Below are positions 37,501 to 49,929 of a stretch of 64,000 bases of DNA, piece after piece; positions within the stretch are counted from its first letter, which is position 1, and each line of letters starts with the position of its first letter. The notes below the pieces were generated by a model that worked only from the letters and a program-made list of their open reading frames with translations, searched no databases and was not told the DNA's origin. The stretch is from assembly GCF_014268455.2 (NCBI RefSeq), contig NZ_CP077085.1:5125001-5189000 (forward strand). Reading direction: 5' to 3'. The translations under genes were made by a program, and so were the position numbers. The stretch comes from Pseudomonas shahriarae. GTDB taxonomy: Bacteria > Pseudomonadota > Gammaproteobacteria > Pseudomonadales > Pseudomonadaceae.

Positions 37501-37681
37501 CCCGCTGATGCTCGGCGCAGGCCCCGGCGCGGAGCTGCGCCAGCCCCTGGGCATCGCGGTGGTCGGCGGGTTGCTGGTGAGCCAGGCGCTGACGCTGTTC
37601 ACCACGCCGGTCATATACTTGTACCTTGAGAAGCTGTTCCACAGACCCACTCCGGCCCTCGGGCTGGCGACCACACATTGA
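34586..37681 (+). CDS. RND-family efflux pump (HAE1/MdtB-MuxB-like)
   Basis: At 1031 residues this is a full-length inner-membrane RND transporter, with membrane segment 1 near residue 12-30, large periplasmic loops, and the proton-relay pair in GFVVDDAIVVVENIHRH (about 405-421). The two-fold internal repeat is visible. The family exports drugs, dyes and organic compounds. Heavy-metal (HME) pumps would have different membrane-segment-4 charges, so a metal substrate is not supported even though the downstream two-component pair belongs to the metal-type family. The gene runs directly into the regulator after 9 bp. Confidence 0.92.
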   Translation: MKGRGSVSAWCVDHPVATLLLTFALVLLGLIAFPRLPVAPLPEAEFPTIQVTAQLPGASPDTMASSVATPLEVQFSAIPGMTQMTSSSALGSSLLTLQFTLDKSIDTAAQEVQAAINTAAGKLPSDMPNLPTWRKVNPADSPVLILSISSNNMPGTELSDYVETLLARQISQIDGVGQISITGQQRPAIRVQASPDKLAAIGLTLADIRLVLQQSSLNLAKGALYGRDSVSTLSTNDQLFHPEEYGELIVSYKDGAPVQLRDVARVINGSENAYVQAWSGDTPGVNLVIFRQPGANIVDTVDRIQAELPRLQAMLPASVEVSSLSDRTKTIRASLHEVEITLLIAVLLVVAVMALFLRQWSATLIVSSVLGVSLVATFALMYVMGFSLNNLTLVAIVIAVGFVVDDAIVVVENIHRHLEAGLDKREAAIKGAGEIGFTVVSISFSLVAAFIPLLFMGGVVGRLFKEFALTATSTILISVVVSLTLAPMLAGQFMRAPAHPPHDKPGFGERLLAGYARNLRRALAHPRTMLGIFTVTLGLAVAGYVFIPKGFFPVQDTGFILGTSEAAADVSYPDMVAKHQALAEIIKADPAVENFSHSVGVTGSNQTIANGRFWIALKDRGDRDVSASQFIDRIRAKLARVPGIVLYLRAGQDINLSSGPSRSQYQYVLKSNDGATLNTWTQRLTEKLRTNPAFRDLSNDLQLGGSITHISIDRQAAARFGLTATDVDQALYDAFGQRQVNEFQTETNQYQVVLELDSQQRGKAESLNYFYLRSPLSGEMVPLSALAKVDPPTVGPLSISHNGMFPAANLSFNLAPGVALGDAVIMLDQAKNEIGMPSTLIGNFQGAAQAFQSSLASQPWLILAALVAVYIILGVLYESFVHPLTIISTLPSAGLGALIMLWLLGQDFSIMALIGLVLLIGIVKKNGILMIDFALEAQRVRGLAPADAIYEACVTRFRPIIMTTLAALLGAVPLMLGAGPGAELRQPLGIAVVGGLLVSQALTLFTTPVIYLYLEKLFHRPTPALGLATTH

Positions 37682-37690
37682 GGCGGGGTC

Positions 37691-38368
37691 ATGCGTGTCC
37701 TGATTATTGAAGACGAAGAGAAAACCGCCGACTACCTGCATCGCGGGCTGACGGAACAAGGCTACACGGTGGACGTCGCCCGCGACGGCATCGAGGGCCT
37801 GCACCTGGCCCTGGAAAGCGACTATGCAGTAATCGTGCTCGATGTGATGCTGCCCGGCCTCGACGGGTTCGGCGTGCTGCGCGCACTGCGGGCGCGTAAA
37901 CAAACCCCGGTGATCATGCTGACTGCCCGCGAGCGCGTGGAAGACCGCATTCGCGGCCTGCGCGAAGGCGCCGACGATTACCTGGGCAAGCCGTTTTCCT
38001 TTCTCGAACTGGTCGCCCGCCTGCAAGCCCTGACCCGCCGTAGCGGCGGGCATGAACCGGTGCAGGTGACCGTTGCCGACCTGTGGATCGACCTGATCAG
38101 CCGCAAGGCCAGCCGCGCCGGCCTGCGCCTGGACCTGACGGCCAAGGAGTTCTCGCTGCTCAGCGTCCTGGCGCGGCGCCAGGGCGAGATCCTGTCCAAG
38201 ACGGCGATTGCGGAAATGGTCTGGGACATCAATTTCGACAGCGACGCCAATGTGGTCGAAGTGGCGATCAAGCGCCTGCGGGCCAAGCTCGACGGGCCCT
38301 TCGAGCACAAGCTGCTGCACACCATCCGTGGCATGGGCTATGTACTGGAGAACCGCAGTGTCGAGTAA
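37691..38368 (+). CDS. OmpR/CusR-type response regulator
   Basis: The 225-residue protein has a receiver domain (phospho-acceptor Asp51 in VIVLDVMLPGLDG, switch Lys in GADDYLGKPF) and a winged-helix DNA-binding domain (about 125-222: ...KRLRAKLDGPFEHKLLHTIRGMGYVL). It resembles the CusR/CopR/IrlR branch of heavy-metal-type regulators. It starts nine bp after the pump gene, suggesting autoregulation of the whole efflux operon. Confidence 0.92.
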   Translation: MRVLIIEDEEKTADYLHRGLTEQGYTVDVARDGIEGLHLALESDYAVIVLDVMLPGLDGFGVLRALRARKQTPVIMLTARERVEDRIRGLREGADDYLGKPFSFLELVARLQALTRRSGGHEPVQVTVADLWIDLISRKASRAGLRLDLTAKEFSLLSVLARRQGEILSKTAIAEMVWDINFDSDANVVEVAIKRLRAKLDGPFEHKLLHTIRGMGYVLENRSVE

Positions 38369-39722
38369 CTCGATTGCCCTGCGCCTGAGCGGCATGTTCA
38401 CCCTGGTCGCGCTGGTGATTTTCCTGCTGATCGGCGGCGCGCTCTACCAGCAGGTGGACCGTGGCCTGGGCCTGTTGCCGGAGGCCGAACTGGATGCGCG
38501 CTACAGTGTGCTGGAATCGTCGATCACACGTTTCGGCACGCCGGATCACTGGGTGAAAATGACCAACAAACTCAAGCTGCTGGGCGAAGAGGATGCACGC
38601 ATACGCTTCTGGGTAGTGAGCAGCGACCCGGCCTATGAGTACGGCAACCCGGACGCGCACCTTCGCGAGTTCGCCACCGGCCCCACGGGCAAGCGTGATT
38701 TATACCTGCCGGGGCATGCGTATCCGTTCAAGGTGCTGGTCAGCCAGTTCCCGGCCAAGGACCTGCGCCCGCCGCTGCGCTTTATGATCGCCATCGACAC
38801 CGCCAACTTCCGCGCCACCCAGCACCATTTGCTGATGGCGTTGATCAGCCTGGCGTTTATCGGCGTGGTGCTGGCTTCGCTGCTGGGCTTCTGGGTCGCG
38901 CGCATCGGCCTCAAGCCGCTGATCAGGCTCTCGGACGAAGCGCAAAAACTGGCCCCGCCGAAACTGTCCGGGCGCTTGCAATTGTCGCCGCTGCCCCCGG
39001 AACTCAAGCAATTCGCCAATGCCTTCAACTCCACCCTGGAGCGGGTGGAAACCGCCTACTCGCGCCTGGAGTCGTTCAACGCCGACGTGGCCCACGAACT
39101 GCGCTCGCCACTGACCAACCTGATCGGCCAGACCCAGGTGGCGCTGACACGTGGCCGCTCGGCCGAGCATTACTTTGAAGTGCTGCAATCGAACCTGGAG
39201 GAGTTGGAGCGCCTGCGTTCGATCATCAATGACATGCTGTTCCTGGCCAGCGCCGACCAGGGCAGCAAAGCCACCAAGCTGGTTGAAAGCTCCCTGGCCG
39301 ATGAGGTGGCGACCACCCTCGACTATCTGGACTTTATCCTTGAAGACGCCCAGGTGCAGGTCACGGTGGTCGGCGATGCCCAGGTGAGGATCGAAAAGGC
39401 CCATTTGCGCCGGGCCCTGATCAACCTGCTGAACAACGCCGTGCAGCACACCTCGCCGGGGCAAGTGATCGAGGTGCGGATTGAAACGCACGAGCAGCAG
39501 GTGCTGATTGGCGTGACCAACCCTGGAGAACGGATCGCCAGCGAGCATTTGCCACGGTTGTTCGAGCGTTTCTACCGCGTCGACGCCTCGCGCAGCAACA
39601 GCGGGGCCAATCATGGGTTGGGGTTGGCCATCGTCAAGGCGATTGCCTTGATGCATGGCGGGGAGGTGTTTGTGCGCAGTGAACACGGTGGCAACACCTT
39701 TGGTATCACCCTGCCGATCTGA
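38358..39722 (+). CDS. Sensor histidine kinase (CusS/IrlS-like)
   Basis: GTG 38358 overlaps the regulator stop by 11 bases and begins MSSNSIALRLSGMFT, a typical start for heavy-metal-type sensor kinases. The 454-residue protein has two membrane segments (about 10-30 and 160-180) bounding a periplasmic sensor of about 130 residues, a HAMP domain, the phosphorylated His246 in ADVAHELRSPLTN and a C-terminal ATPase domain with N-box (LINLLNNAVQH) and G-boxes (GLGLAIVKAIA). It is the partner of the preceding regulator. Signal identity is unknown. Confidence 0.9.
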   Translation: MSSNSIALRLSGMFTLVALVIFLLIGGALYQQVDRGLGLLPEAELDARYSVLESSITRFGTPDHWVKMTNKLKLLGEEDARIRFWVVSSDPAYEYGNPDAHLREFATGPTGKRDLYLPGHAYPFKVLVSQFPAKDLRPPLRFMIAIDTANFRATQHHLLMALISLAFIGVVLASLLGFWVARIGLKPLIRLSDEAQKLAPPKLSGRLQLSPLPPELKQFANAFNSTLERVETAYSRLESFNADVAHELRSPLTNLIGQTQVALTRGRSAEHYFEVLQSNLEELERLRSIINDMLFLASADQGSKATKLVESSLADEVATTLDYLDFILEDAQVQVTVVGDAQVRIEKAHLRRALINLLNNAVQHTSPGQVIEVRIETHEQQVLIGVTNPGERIASEHLPRLFERFYRVDASRSNSGANHGLGLAIVKAIALMHGGEVFVRSEHGGNTFGITLPI

Positions 39723-39777
39723 ATTTCAAAATCACTCCGACATAAGCCCATTCCCATAGAGGGTCTTCATCGTCTCG

Positions 39778-39800
39778 ACTGTTGCGATTTGGGCAACAGT
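39778..39800. promoter_or_regulatory. Palindrome upstream of the porin gene
   Basis: Perfect eight-base arms ACTGTTGC and GCAACAGT enclose seven bases. No T-run follows, so it reads more like a protein-binding site than a terminator. It is 236 bp upstream of the porin start and 56 bp after the kinase stop. Confidence 0.45.
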
Positions 39801-39938
39801 CATTATCTTGTTACACTCTGTACCGTACCGCTCGCCTGCGCCAATATGTCGCATCGACGAGCGAGACGGCAAAGACAGCCGACCCGCCCTGCCATTTCCC
39901 TCGACTTATTTCCAGGGCTCTACACTGGGAATCTGTCT

Positions 39939-39968
39939 TAAAGCCGCTGACTTCAGCGGCTTTTTTTT
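39939..39968 (+). terminator. Rho-independent terminator (or leader attenuator of the porin)
   Basis: Stem AAAGCCGCTG / CAGCGGCTTT with loop ACTT is followed by a run of eight T residues. It lies 217 bp after the kinase stop and only 68 bp before the porin start, so it either ends the efflux-operon transcript or acts in the porin leader. Confidence 0.85.
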
Positions 39969-40035
39969 GCCGTAAAAAAGGCCAGGAACACCCCACAACA
40001 TTGGCCGTTCAGACTGACCCAAAGGAGCTCCCCCG

Positions 40036-41358
40036 GTGAAAACCGCGCTGACATTCACCCCGTTATTCCTCGCGATTGCAGCAACTATCTCCCCTATCGC
40101 CCATGCCGCAGACACCCCTCCCACCGACGGATTCGTCGAAGGCTCCAGCCTCAATATCAACACCCGCAACTACTACATGAATCGTGACCGCCGCGACATT
40201 CACACCGACGACAGCAAAGAGTGGGGCCAAGGCTTCCTCGGGGTCTTCGAGTCCGGTTACACCCAGGGCACCGTGGGTTTCGGCCTGGATGTGCATGGCA
40301 TGCTCGGCCTGAAACTGGACGGCGGCGGCGGTACCGACGGCTCCAGCATCCTGCCGTACGGCAGCGGCAACGGCAAAGCGCCGGGCTCGTTTTCCACCGG
40401 TGGCGGCACCTTGAAAATCCGCGCTCTGGATACCGAATTCAAAGCCGGCGATCTGTTCCTCAACAACCCGGTAATTGCCGGCGGCATGACCCGCATGCTG
40501 CCCGAGACCTTCCGTGGCGTCAGCCTGACCAACCACAGCCTCGACGGCTGGATGTTCGAAGGCGGCCAGGCCAGCTTTGCCAAGCTCTACAACCAGAGCG
40601 GCCACGGGCGCATCGGCACCAGCTATGGCGCGCTGCCCACGGGCCAGGACAGCCAGCATATGAACTGGGCAGGCGTGGCCTGGAGCGGTCTGCCAGGGCT
40701 GACCAGCAACCTGTACGCCTCCGAACTCAAGGACGTGTGGAACCAGTACTACTACGACCTGGACTACACCTACGCGGTCAATGACCTGGTCAGCCTCAAC
40801 CCGGGCCTGCACTTCTACCATACCCAGGACACCGGCAATGCCTTGCTGGGGGATATCGACAACAACACCTACAGCCTGCATTTCACCGTGGGCGTGGGCA
40901 ATCACAGCGTCATGGCCGCCTACCAGCGGGTCAACGGCAACACGCCGTTCGACTACATCGCCCAGGGCGACAGCGTGTACCTGGACAACTCCCAGCAATA
41001 CTCGGACTTCAACGGCCCCAACGAGCGCTCGTGGAAGCTCAAGTACGCCTATGACTTCGCCGGGCTCGGCGTCCCTGGCCTGACGTCAGCGGTGTCGTAC
41101 ATCAGCGGCAAGACCGACCTGACCAAAGTCGACCCCAACAGCCGCGGCTACTCGGCCTGGTACAGCGCCGACGGCAAGAACGCCAAGCACTGGGAGCGGG
41201 ATATCGACCTCAAGTACGTGGTGCAGGGCGGCAAGGCCAAGGACCTGGCGGTGCGCCTGCAATGGGCGACCAACCGGGGCAGCAATGGCTACTCGGCGGT
41301 GGACCGCGATGTGGATGAGTACCGGGTGATCGTCGACTACCCGATCAATGTGTTCTGA
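40036..41358 (+). CDS. OprD-family outer-membrane porin
   Basis: The 440-residue protein has a signal peptide (cleavage after AHA, residue 24) and starts its mature part [21 protein letters not shown], the typical OprD-family first strand. Alternating aromatic strands continue to the terminal Phe (YPINVF). OprD-type porins admit specific small nutrients such as basic amino acids or aromatic acids; the subfamily cannot be set here. GTG 40036 is used because AAAGGAG lies at a good spacing and no ATG fits. Confidence 0.9.
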   Translation: MKTALTFTPLFLAIAATISPIAHAADTPPTDGFVEGSSLNINTRNYYMNRDRRDIHTDDSKEWGQGFLGVFESGYTQGTVGFGLDVHGMLGLKLDGGGGTDGSSILPYGSGNGKAPGSFSTGGGTLKIRALDTEFKAGDLFLNNPVIAGGMTRMLPETFRGVSLTNHSLDGWMFEGGQASFAKLYNQSGHGRIGTSYGALPTGQDSQHMNWAGVAWSGLPGLTSNLYASELKDVWNQYYYDLDYTYAVNDLVSLNPGLHFYHTQDTGNALLGDIDNNTYSLHFTVGVGNHSVMAAYQRVNGNTPFDYIAQGDSVYLDNSQQYSDFNGPNERSWKLKYAYDFAGLGVPGLTSAVSYISGKTDLTKVDPNSRGYSAWYSADGKNAKHWERDIDLKYVVQGGKAKDLAVRLQWATNRGSNGYSAVDRDVDEYRVIVDYPINVF

Positions 41359-41442
41359 CGGCCAATTATCTTTTTTGCCGATGAGCTAATTTCAGGCGCG
41401 CGGAACTAAACTGCCCTCATCGTCACCGCCGAAGTCCGTCCG

Positions 41443-42936
41443 ATGAGTCAACGCCGCGCCCTTAACCTGCCTGCACGCCCGGAGCTTTTGCTGATTCTGG
41501 GCAGTGGCCTCACCGTCACCCTGATCCTGATCATCGTCGCCGTGCTGCTGATCCGCGAACATGCCAGCACGCTGCAGACCGCCCAACGGTCTACCAGCAA
41601 TATCACCCAACTGATCAATGCCGATGTGCTGCGCAACGTCGAGCTCTATGACTTGGCACTGCACGGCCTGATTGAGGCGGCCGGCAAGGACTTGTCGGGA
41701 CTGCCGGCGGATGTGCGGCATCAACTGCAATTCGACCAGTCCACCGCAGCCCCCTATAAAGGTGAAGTCCTGCTGCTGGACGCCCAGGGCGCGGTGCTTG
41801 CCGACTCGTCGACGCTGACCCCAACCCGACGTAACTTCGCCAACCGCGACTACTTCCAGGTCCATCAACAGAACCCCGAGGCCGGACTGTTTATCAGCCG
41901 CCCGTTCAAGATCCATTGTCAGTGCGAGCAGGTCTGGCGTATCGCCTTCAGCCGCCGCGTGACCGGGCCCGACGGCGAGTTTGCCGGGGTGGCCGTGGCG
42001 ACCATGCGCCTGGCGTATTTCGACCAACTGTTCAGCAGCCTGACCATCGGCAACGGTAACACCATCAACCTGCTGAACAACCAGGGCATCCTGCTGGCCC
42101 AGCACCCCGTGCTCGAACAGGACATGATCGACAAGGACCTGAGTTCACTCCCCAACTTCAAGCGCATGCTGAAAGAAGGCAGCGGCAGCTTCCGGGCCAT
42201 CTCTGCGATCAGCGGTACGCCACGGCTGTATACCTTTACCAATGTGGGGCGGTTGCCATTGATCGTGGTGGTGGCGTTGGCCAGCGACGATGTGTTCGCC
42301 GCCTGGCAGCGCGCCGCGTGGCTGACGGCAGGGGCCACCGGGGTGTTGTGTGTGGGCCTGCTGTGGCTGAGCTGGATGTTGCGCCTGGAGCTGCGGCGCC
42401 GCTATCGCGCCGAGAAGGTGCTGTCAGAACTGGCAGCCACGGACGGCCTGACCGGCCTGGCCAACCGCCGGACCCTCGACCAGCGCTTGGCTCTGGAATG
42501 GGAGCGCGCCCGCCGCTCGACCGAGCCCTTGTCTGTGCTGATGATCGACGTCGACCACTTCAAGGCCTTCAACGACCGCCATGGCCATCAGGGGGGGGAT
42601 GAAGCCTTGCGCAGCGTGGCGCAGGTGATCGGCCGCCAAATCCGCCGCCCGGCCGATCTGGCGGCACGTTACGGCGGCGAAGAGTTTGCGGTGATCCTGC
42701 CGCATACCGATGCCAGCGGTGCCAGGACGATTGCCGAGCATATCCGCCAGGGGATCCAGCACTTGCCGCCGGTTGCCGGTGATAGCGAGCCTATTACGGT
42801 GAGTATCGGCCTGAGCACCTGGGACAAACGCAGCAGCGCGTCATTGGAGGAGTTGCTGCTCAGTGCTGACCGGGCATTGTATGAGGCGAAAAATAGCGGG
42901 CGTAACCGCGTCGTCGATGCGGCCCTGGTGAGGTAG
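41443..42936 (+). CDS. Membrane-bound diguanylate cyclase with periplasmic dCACHE-like sensor
   Basis: The 497-residue protein has a membrane segment (about 18-38), a periplasmic region of about 240 residues resembling a double-CACHE/PDC sensor, a second membrane segment (about 285-305) and a C-terminal GGDEF domain. The catalytic motif is GGEEF at residues 411-415, and an intact inhibitory-site RxxD (Arg402-Asp405) lies five residues upstream, so the enzyme is probably active and product-inhibited. It makes c-di-GMP, the signal also read by Alg44, but a direct link is not shown. It is monocistronic. Confidence 0.93.
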   Translation: MSQRRALNLPARPELLLILGSGLTVTLILIIVAVLLIREHASTLQTAQRSTSNITQLINADVLRNVELYDLALHGLIEAAGKDLSGLPADVRHQLQFDQSTAAPYKGEVLLLDAQGAVLADSSTLTPTRRNFANRDYFQVHQQNPEAGLFISRPFKIHCQCEQVWRIAFSRRVTGPDGEFAGVAVATMRLAYFDQLFSSLTIGNGNTINLLNNQGILLAQHPVLEQDMIDKDLSSLPNFKRMLKEGSGSFRAISAISGTPRLYTFTNVGRLPLIVVVALASDDVFAAWQRAAWLTAGATGVLCVGLLWLSWMLRLELRRRYRAEKVLSELAATDGLTGLANRRTLDQRLALEWERARRSTEPLSVLMIDVDHFKAFNDRHGHQGGDEALRSVAQVIGRQIRRPADLAARYGGEEFAVILPHTDASGARTIAEHIRQGIQHLPPVAGDSEPITVSIGLSTWDKRSSASLEELLLSADRALYEAKNSGRNRVVDAALVR

Positions 42937-42952
42937 TGGTTGCGTACCTATT

Positions 42953-42972
42953 GTGGCGAGGGAGCTTGTCAC
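42953..42972. repeat. Fragment of the GTGGCGAGGGAGCTTG repeat
   Basis: TTGTGGCGAGGGAGCTTGTCACCGC matches the first arm of the 29817 element for about 16 bases and then diverges. The partner arm is absent. Confidence 0.5.
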
Positions 42973-43028
42973 CGCAGGTCTGTTTTGCGCCTTGATTGAA
43001 CATTGGCGGAGCCACAAACCACCGCCAT

Positions 43029-43055
43029 AAAAAAAGGCCACCCGAAGGCAGCCTT
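43029..43055 (-). terminator. Rho-independent terminator after lpxC
   Basis: On the - strand AAGGCTGCC pairs with GGTGGCCTT across a TTCG tetraloop (two G-U pairs), followed by seven T residues. It ends the dcw-ftsZ-lpxC transcription unit. Confidence 0.88.
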
Positions 43056-43082
43056 TAAAAACTAAAGAAAGAGAGTTGTTAC

Positions 43083-44030
<948 letters not shown>

Positions 44031-44106
44031 TCAACAAAGGCTGGCGATAATAGCAGACCAGACCTTTGCTGAACACCAATCACCTTCATAGCCCTGATAC
44101 ATTCCA

Positions 44107-45297
44107 TTAATCGGCCTGACGACGCAGGAAAGCCGGGATGTCCAGATAGTCCAGATCATCTTGCGGATTCGGGCTACGGGACGCCGCAGCACCGGCCTGG
44201 GCCTGGTTGCGCATCACGGTCGGACGATCCAGATCACGGTAGTTCACCGACGGCAGTTCCTGACGAGCAGGTGCTGGAGCGGCGGCCGAGGCCTGGCTGG
44301 TGTGCACGGTATTGTCGATAACCTTCACCGGTTTCTCGATTTTAGCGCCCAGACCCGTGGCAACCACGGTCACATGCAGCTCGTCGCGCATGTCTGGATC
44401 GATAACGGTACCGACCTTGACCATCGCGTGCTCGGAAGCGAAGGCTTCGATGATGCTACCCACGTCGGAGTACTCACCCAGGGACAGGTCAGGACCGGCG
44501 GTGATGTTCACCAGGATGCCGCGTGCACCTTGCAGGTTCACGTCTTCGAGCAACGGGTTGCGGATGGCCGCTTCGGTCGCTTCACGTGCACGGTTAGGAC
44601 CGCTGGCGCAGCCAGTGCCCATCATTGCCATGCCCATTTCGCTCATGACCGTGCGTACGTCGGCAAAGTCGACGTTGATCATGCCCGGACGCTTGATGAT
44701 GTCGGAGATACCGCGAACGGCACCGGCCAGTACGTCATCGGCCTTGGCGAAAGCCGACAGCAGGCTGGCGTCTTTACCGAGGATGGTCAGCAGTTTCTCG
44801 TTGGGGATGGTGATCAACGAGTCAACGCTTTCAGACAGCAGACGGATACCTTCGTCGGCGATCTGCATACGCTTGCGGCCTTCGAACGGGAACGGACGGG
44901 TCACGACAGCGACCGTCAGGATCCCCATTTCCTTGGCTACTTCAGCAATGATTGGCGCCGCACCGGTACCGGTACCGCCGCCCATGCCGGTGGTGATGAA
45001 CACCATGTTGGTGCCTTGCAGCACTTCGGCAATACGCTCGCGGTCTTCCAGGGCGGCTTGACGGCCGACTTCCGGATTGGCGCCAGCGCCCAGGCCCTTG
45101 GTCACGGCTGTGCCCAATTGCAGGATGGTCCGCGCGCCGATGCTCTTCAGCGCCTGGGCATCAGTGTTGGCGCAGATGAATTCAACGCCTTCAATGTTGC
45201 TCTTGACCATATGATTGACAGCGTTGCCGCCGCCACCGCCGACACCGATTACTTTAATAACCGGGCTTGCGGGGATGTTGTCTACGAGTTCGAACAT
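44107..45297 (-). CDS. ftsZ: Cell division tubulin homologue FtsZ
   Basis: FtsZ polymerises at midcell with GTP to form the division ring. The 396-residue protein has the early GVGGGGGNAVNHM loop, the tubulin signature GGGTGTGAAP near residue 105, a T7 synergy region (NVDFADV, about 207) and the conserved C-terminal tail DYLDIPAFLRRQAD that binds FtsA and ZipA. It follows ftsA by 66 bp, with AGGAGAGGG upstream of ATG 45297. Confidence 0.98.
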   Translation of the reverse strand: MFELVDNIPASPVIKVIGVGGGGGNAVNHMVKSNIEGVEFICANTDAQALKSIGARTILQLGTAVTKGLGAGANPEVGRQAALEDRERIAEVLQGTNMVFITTGMGGGTGTGAAPIIAEVAKEMGILTVAVVTRPFPFEGRKRMQIADEGIRLLSESVDSLITIPNEKLLTILGKDASLLSAFAKADDVLAGAVRGISDIIKRPGMINVDFADVRTVMSEMGMAMMGTGCASGPNRAREATEAAIRNPLLEDVNLQGARGILVNITAGPDLSLGEYSDVGSIIEAFASEHAMVKVGTVIDPDMRDELHVTVVATGLGAKIEKPVKVIDNTVHTSQASAAAPAPARQELPSVNYRDLDRPTVMRNQAQAGAAASRSPNPQDDLDYLDIPAFLRRQAD

Positions 45298-45363
45298 TTT
45301 CCCTCTCCTTTCATTTCTCTAGTTTTTTCGCCTACTACTTTGAAACGGTGTTGCGGTAAATCT

Positions 45364-46623
45364 TTAGAAATTGCCTTTCACCCAAGCCTGCAGGCGCTCC
45401 AGCAACGGCGCTTTGGGCTCGTCACTGCTATAGCTTTCGCGGCTGCCAATGCCCGACAGGGAAATGCCGTCGGTCTGCTTTTGCAGGCCGTACAACAGCA
45501 AGCCCACACCGGTGGAATAAATCGGGTTGCGCACCACGTCGCCCAGGCCCTTGACGCCATGGGGCACGCCCAGGCGGACCGGCATGTGGAAGATTTCCTC
45601 GGCCAGTTCGACCGCGCCTTCCATCTTCGAGGTGCCACCGGTCAGCACGATGCCGGCCGGGATCAAATCTTCGTAGCCGCTGCGACGCAGTTCAGCCTGG
45701 ATCAGGGTGAACAGTTCGTCGTAGCGCGGCTCGACCACTTCGGCCAGGGCCTGGCGCGACAGTTCACGCGGTGGACGGTCGCCCACGCTCGGCACCTTGA
45801 TGGTCTCGCCGGCACCGGCCAGCTTGGCCAGGGCGCAGGCGTAGCGGATCTTGATTTCTTCGGCGTACTGGGTCGGTGTCCGCAGGGCCATGGCGATGTC
45901 GTTGGTCACCTGGTCGCCGGCAATCGGGATCACCGCGGTGTGACGGATCGCACCTTCGGTAAAGATCGCGATATCGGTGGTGCCGCCGCCGATGTCCACC
46001 AGGCACACGCCCAGCTCTTTTTCGTCGTCGGTCAGGACCGAGTAGGCCGAGGCCAACTGCTCAAGAATGATGTCGTCGATTTCCAGGCCGCAACGACGCA
46101 CGCATTTTTCAATGTTCTGTGCGGCATTCACGGCGCAGGTCACCACGTGGACCTTGGCTTCCAGGCGGACGCCCGACATGCCCAGGGGCTCACGTACGCC
46201 TTCCTGGTTATCAATCACGTAGTCCTGCGGCAGGGTGTGCAGCACACGCTGGTCAGCCGGGATCGCCACGGCCTGGGCAGCGTCGAGGACGCGCTCAAGG
46301 TCGGCCGAGCTGACTTCACGGTCGCGGATCGCCACGATGCCGTGGGAGTTCAGGCTGCGGATGTGATTGCCCGCCACGCCGACGAATGCCGAGTGAATTC
46401 GGCAGCCCGCCATCAGTTGCGCTTCTTCGATAGCGCGCTGGATCGACTGCACGGTGGATTCGATGTTGACCACCACGCCCTTCTTCAGGCCCCGGGACGG
46501 ATGCGTGCCGATTCCGACGATTTCCAGCGTGCCGTCGTCCGCGACCTCGCCTACCAGCGCCACCACCTTGGAGGTGCCGATATCGAGACCGACGATCATT
46601 TTGCCGCTTTGCACGTTTGCCAT
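45364..46623 (-). CDS. ftsA: Cell division protein FtsA
   Basis: FtsA is the actin-like membrane tether of FtsZ. The 419-residue product has the ATPase phosphate-1 motif GLDIGTSKV at residues 12-20, a phosphate-2 motif VDIGGGTTDIAI (about 203-214), the 1C domain in between, and a C-terminal amphipathic helix (LLERLQAWVKGNF) that binds the membrane. It starts 15 bp after ftsQ, with AAGAGGCAGG upstream. Confidence 0.97.
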   Translation of the reverse strand: MANVQSGKMIVGLDIGTSKVVALVGEVADDGTLEIVGIGTHPSRGLKKGVVVNIESTVQSIQRAIEEAQLMAGCRIHSAFVGVAGNHIRSLNSHGIVAIRDREVSSADLERVLDAAQAVAIPADQRVLHTLPQDYVIDNQEGVREPLGMSGVRLEAKVHVVTCAVNAAQNIEKCVRRCGLEIDDIILEQLASAYSVLTDDEKELGVCLVDIGGGTTDIAIFTEGAIRHTAVIPIAGDQVTNDIAMALRTPTQYAEEIKIRYACALAKLAGAGETIKVPSVGDRPPRELSRQALAEVVEPRYDELFTLIQAELRRSGYEDLIPAGIVLTGGTSKMEGAVELAEEIFHMPVRLGVPHGVKGLGDVVRNPIYSTGVGLLLYGLQKQTDGISLSGIGSRESYSSDEPKAPLLERLQAWVKGNF

Positions 46624-46638
46624 GGGTCCTGCCTCTTC

Positions 46639-47505
46639 TTAATTCTTCGCGACAGCGGGTTGCGCTGCCGTGGGCGCAGCCGGTTCGCGCCAGCTAACGG
46701 CCAGGCCGTTGGCGTAACGCAGGTCGATGCTCGCAATGTTCGTAATCTGTTCTTTCAGGGTTTTGTCGTAGATGGCGATAAAGCGGCGCATCTTCTCCAC
46801 CAAGTGGTCGCGTCCCAGCAACAACTCGATGCCCGGGCCGGAACTGCCTGCCCCGGTGGTCAGGAACCAGCTGCCCCGCTCGCGCAATTCCAGGCGCGCA
46901 ATGGAGAAGCCCAGTGGCCGCAGCATCTGGCTCAACGCCTGGTACTGCTGCATCACTTGTTGTTGCGCCCGTTGCGGCCCGAACAACTGCGGCAAATGCT
47001 CGTAGTTGGCCAGCTCACGCGGGTTGAACGCCTGGCCCTGGTTGTTCAACAGCGCTTCGTCACCCCAACGGGCCACGGGCAGTTGTTCTTCCAGGCGGAT
47101 CGTCACTTGATCCGGCCACACGCGCCGTACTTCGGCGTGGGCAATCCACGCCATCTGCTCCAGTTCGGCACGCATGCCTGCCAGGTCGATGGTGAAGAAG
47201 CTCGCCGCGACAAAAGGCGCGATCCGCTGCTGCACCGCTTGCTGGCTGATGTAGCTCAAGTCGCCCTGCACGCTGATCTTGGTGATGGGGCGGTCGGCAT
47301 ACGGCAACAGGCGCTGCGCACCTTCATAGGTGCCAAAGCCCAACGCCACCAACAGCACCGGCCAGAACAGGGCCTTGAGAAAACCAAAGTTGGCTTTCGG
47401 CAGGCGCGCCGACATCGGCTCTTTAGCCACCATTCGACTGGCACCACGCGGCACCGGCTTGCGGCCGGGAGCGGGTGGCTGATGGCGAAGCGATGCGCCT
47501 TGCAT
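46639..47505 (-). CDS. ftsQ: Cell division protein FtsQ
   Basis: FtsQ is a bitopic divisome protein that links early and late division factors through FtsB/FtsL. The protein has a basic cytoplasmic tail, a membrane segment (about residues 40-60), a POTRA domain ([22 protein letters not shown]) and a beta domain. ATG 47505 (MQGASLRHQ) is chosen over 47529 and 47541 because GAGG lies eight bases upstream and it begins just after the ddlB stop, as is usual in this cluster. A Pro/Ala-rich C-terminus is normal. Confidence 0.94.
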   Translation of the reverse strand: MQGASLRHQPPAPGRKPVPRGASRMVAKEPMSARLPKANFGFLKALFWPVLLVALGFGTYEGAQRLLPYADRPITKISVQGDLSYISQQAVQQRIAPFVAASFFTIDLAGMRAELEQMAWIAHAEVRRVWPDQVTIRLEEQLPVARWGDEALLNNQGQAFNPRELANYEHLPQLFGPQRAQQQVMQQYQALSQMLRPLGFSIARLELRERGSWFLTTGAGSSGPGIELLLGRDHLVEKMRRFIAIYDKTLKEQITNIASIDLRYANGLAVSWREPAAPTAAQPAVAKN

Positions 47506-47509
47506 GGTC

Positions 47510-49921
<2,412 letters not shown>

Positions 49922-49929
<8 letters not shown>

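Larger units (their letters stand above)
39723..40035. other. Intergenic region between the sensor kinase and OprD-like porin
   Basis: The 313 bp contain a palindrome (ACTGTTGC-N7-GCAACAGT, 39778-39800) and a rho-independent terminator (39939-39968), described separately, and the AAGGAG ribosome site of the porin at 40022. No open frame with coding character was seen. The promoter of the porin was not identified with confidence; TTGTTACACTCTGTA near 39809 is AT-rich. Confidence 0.6.
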
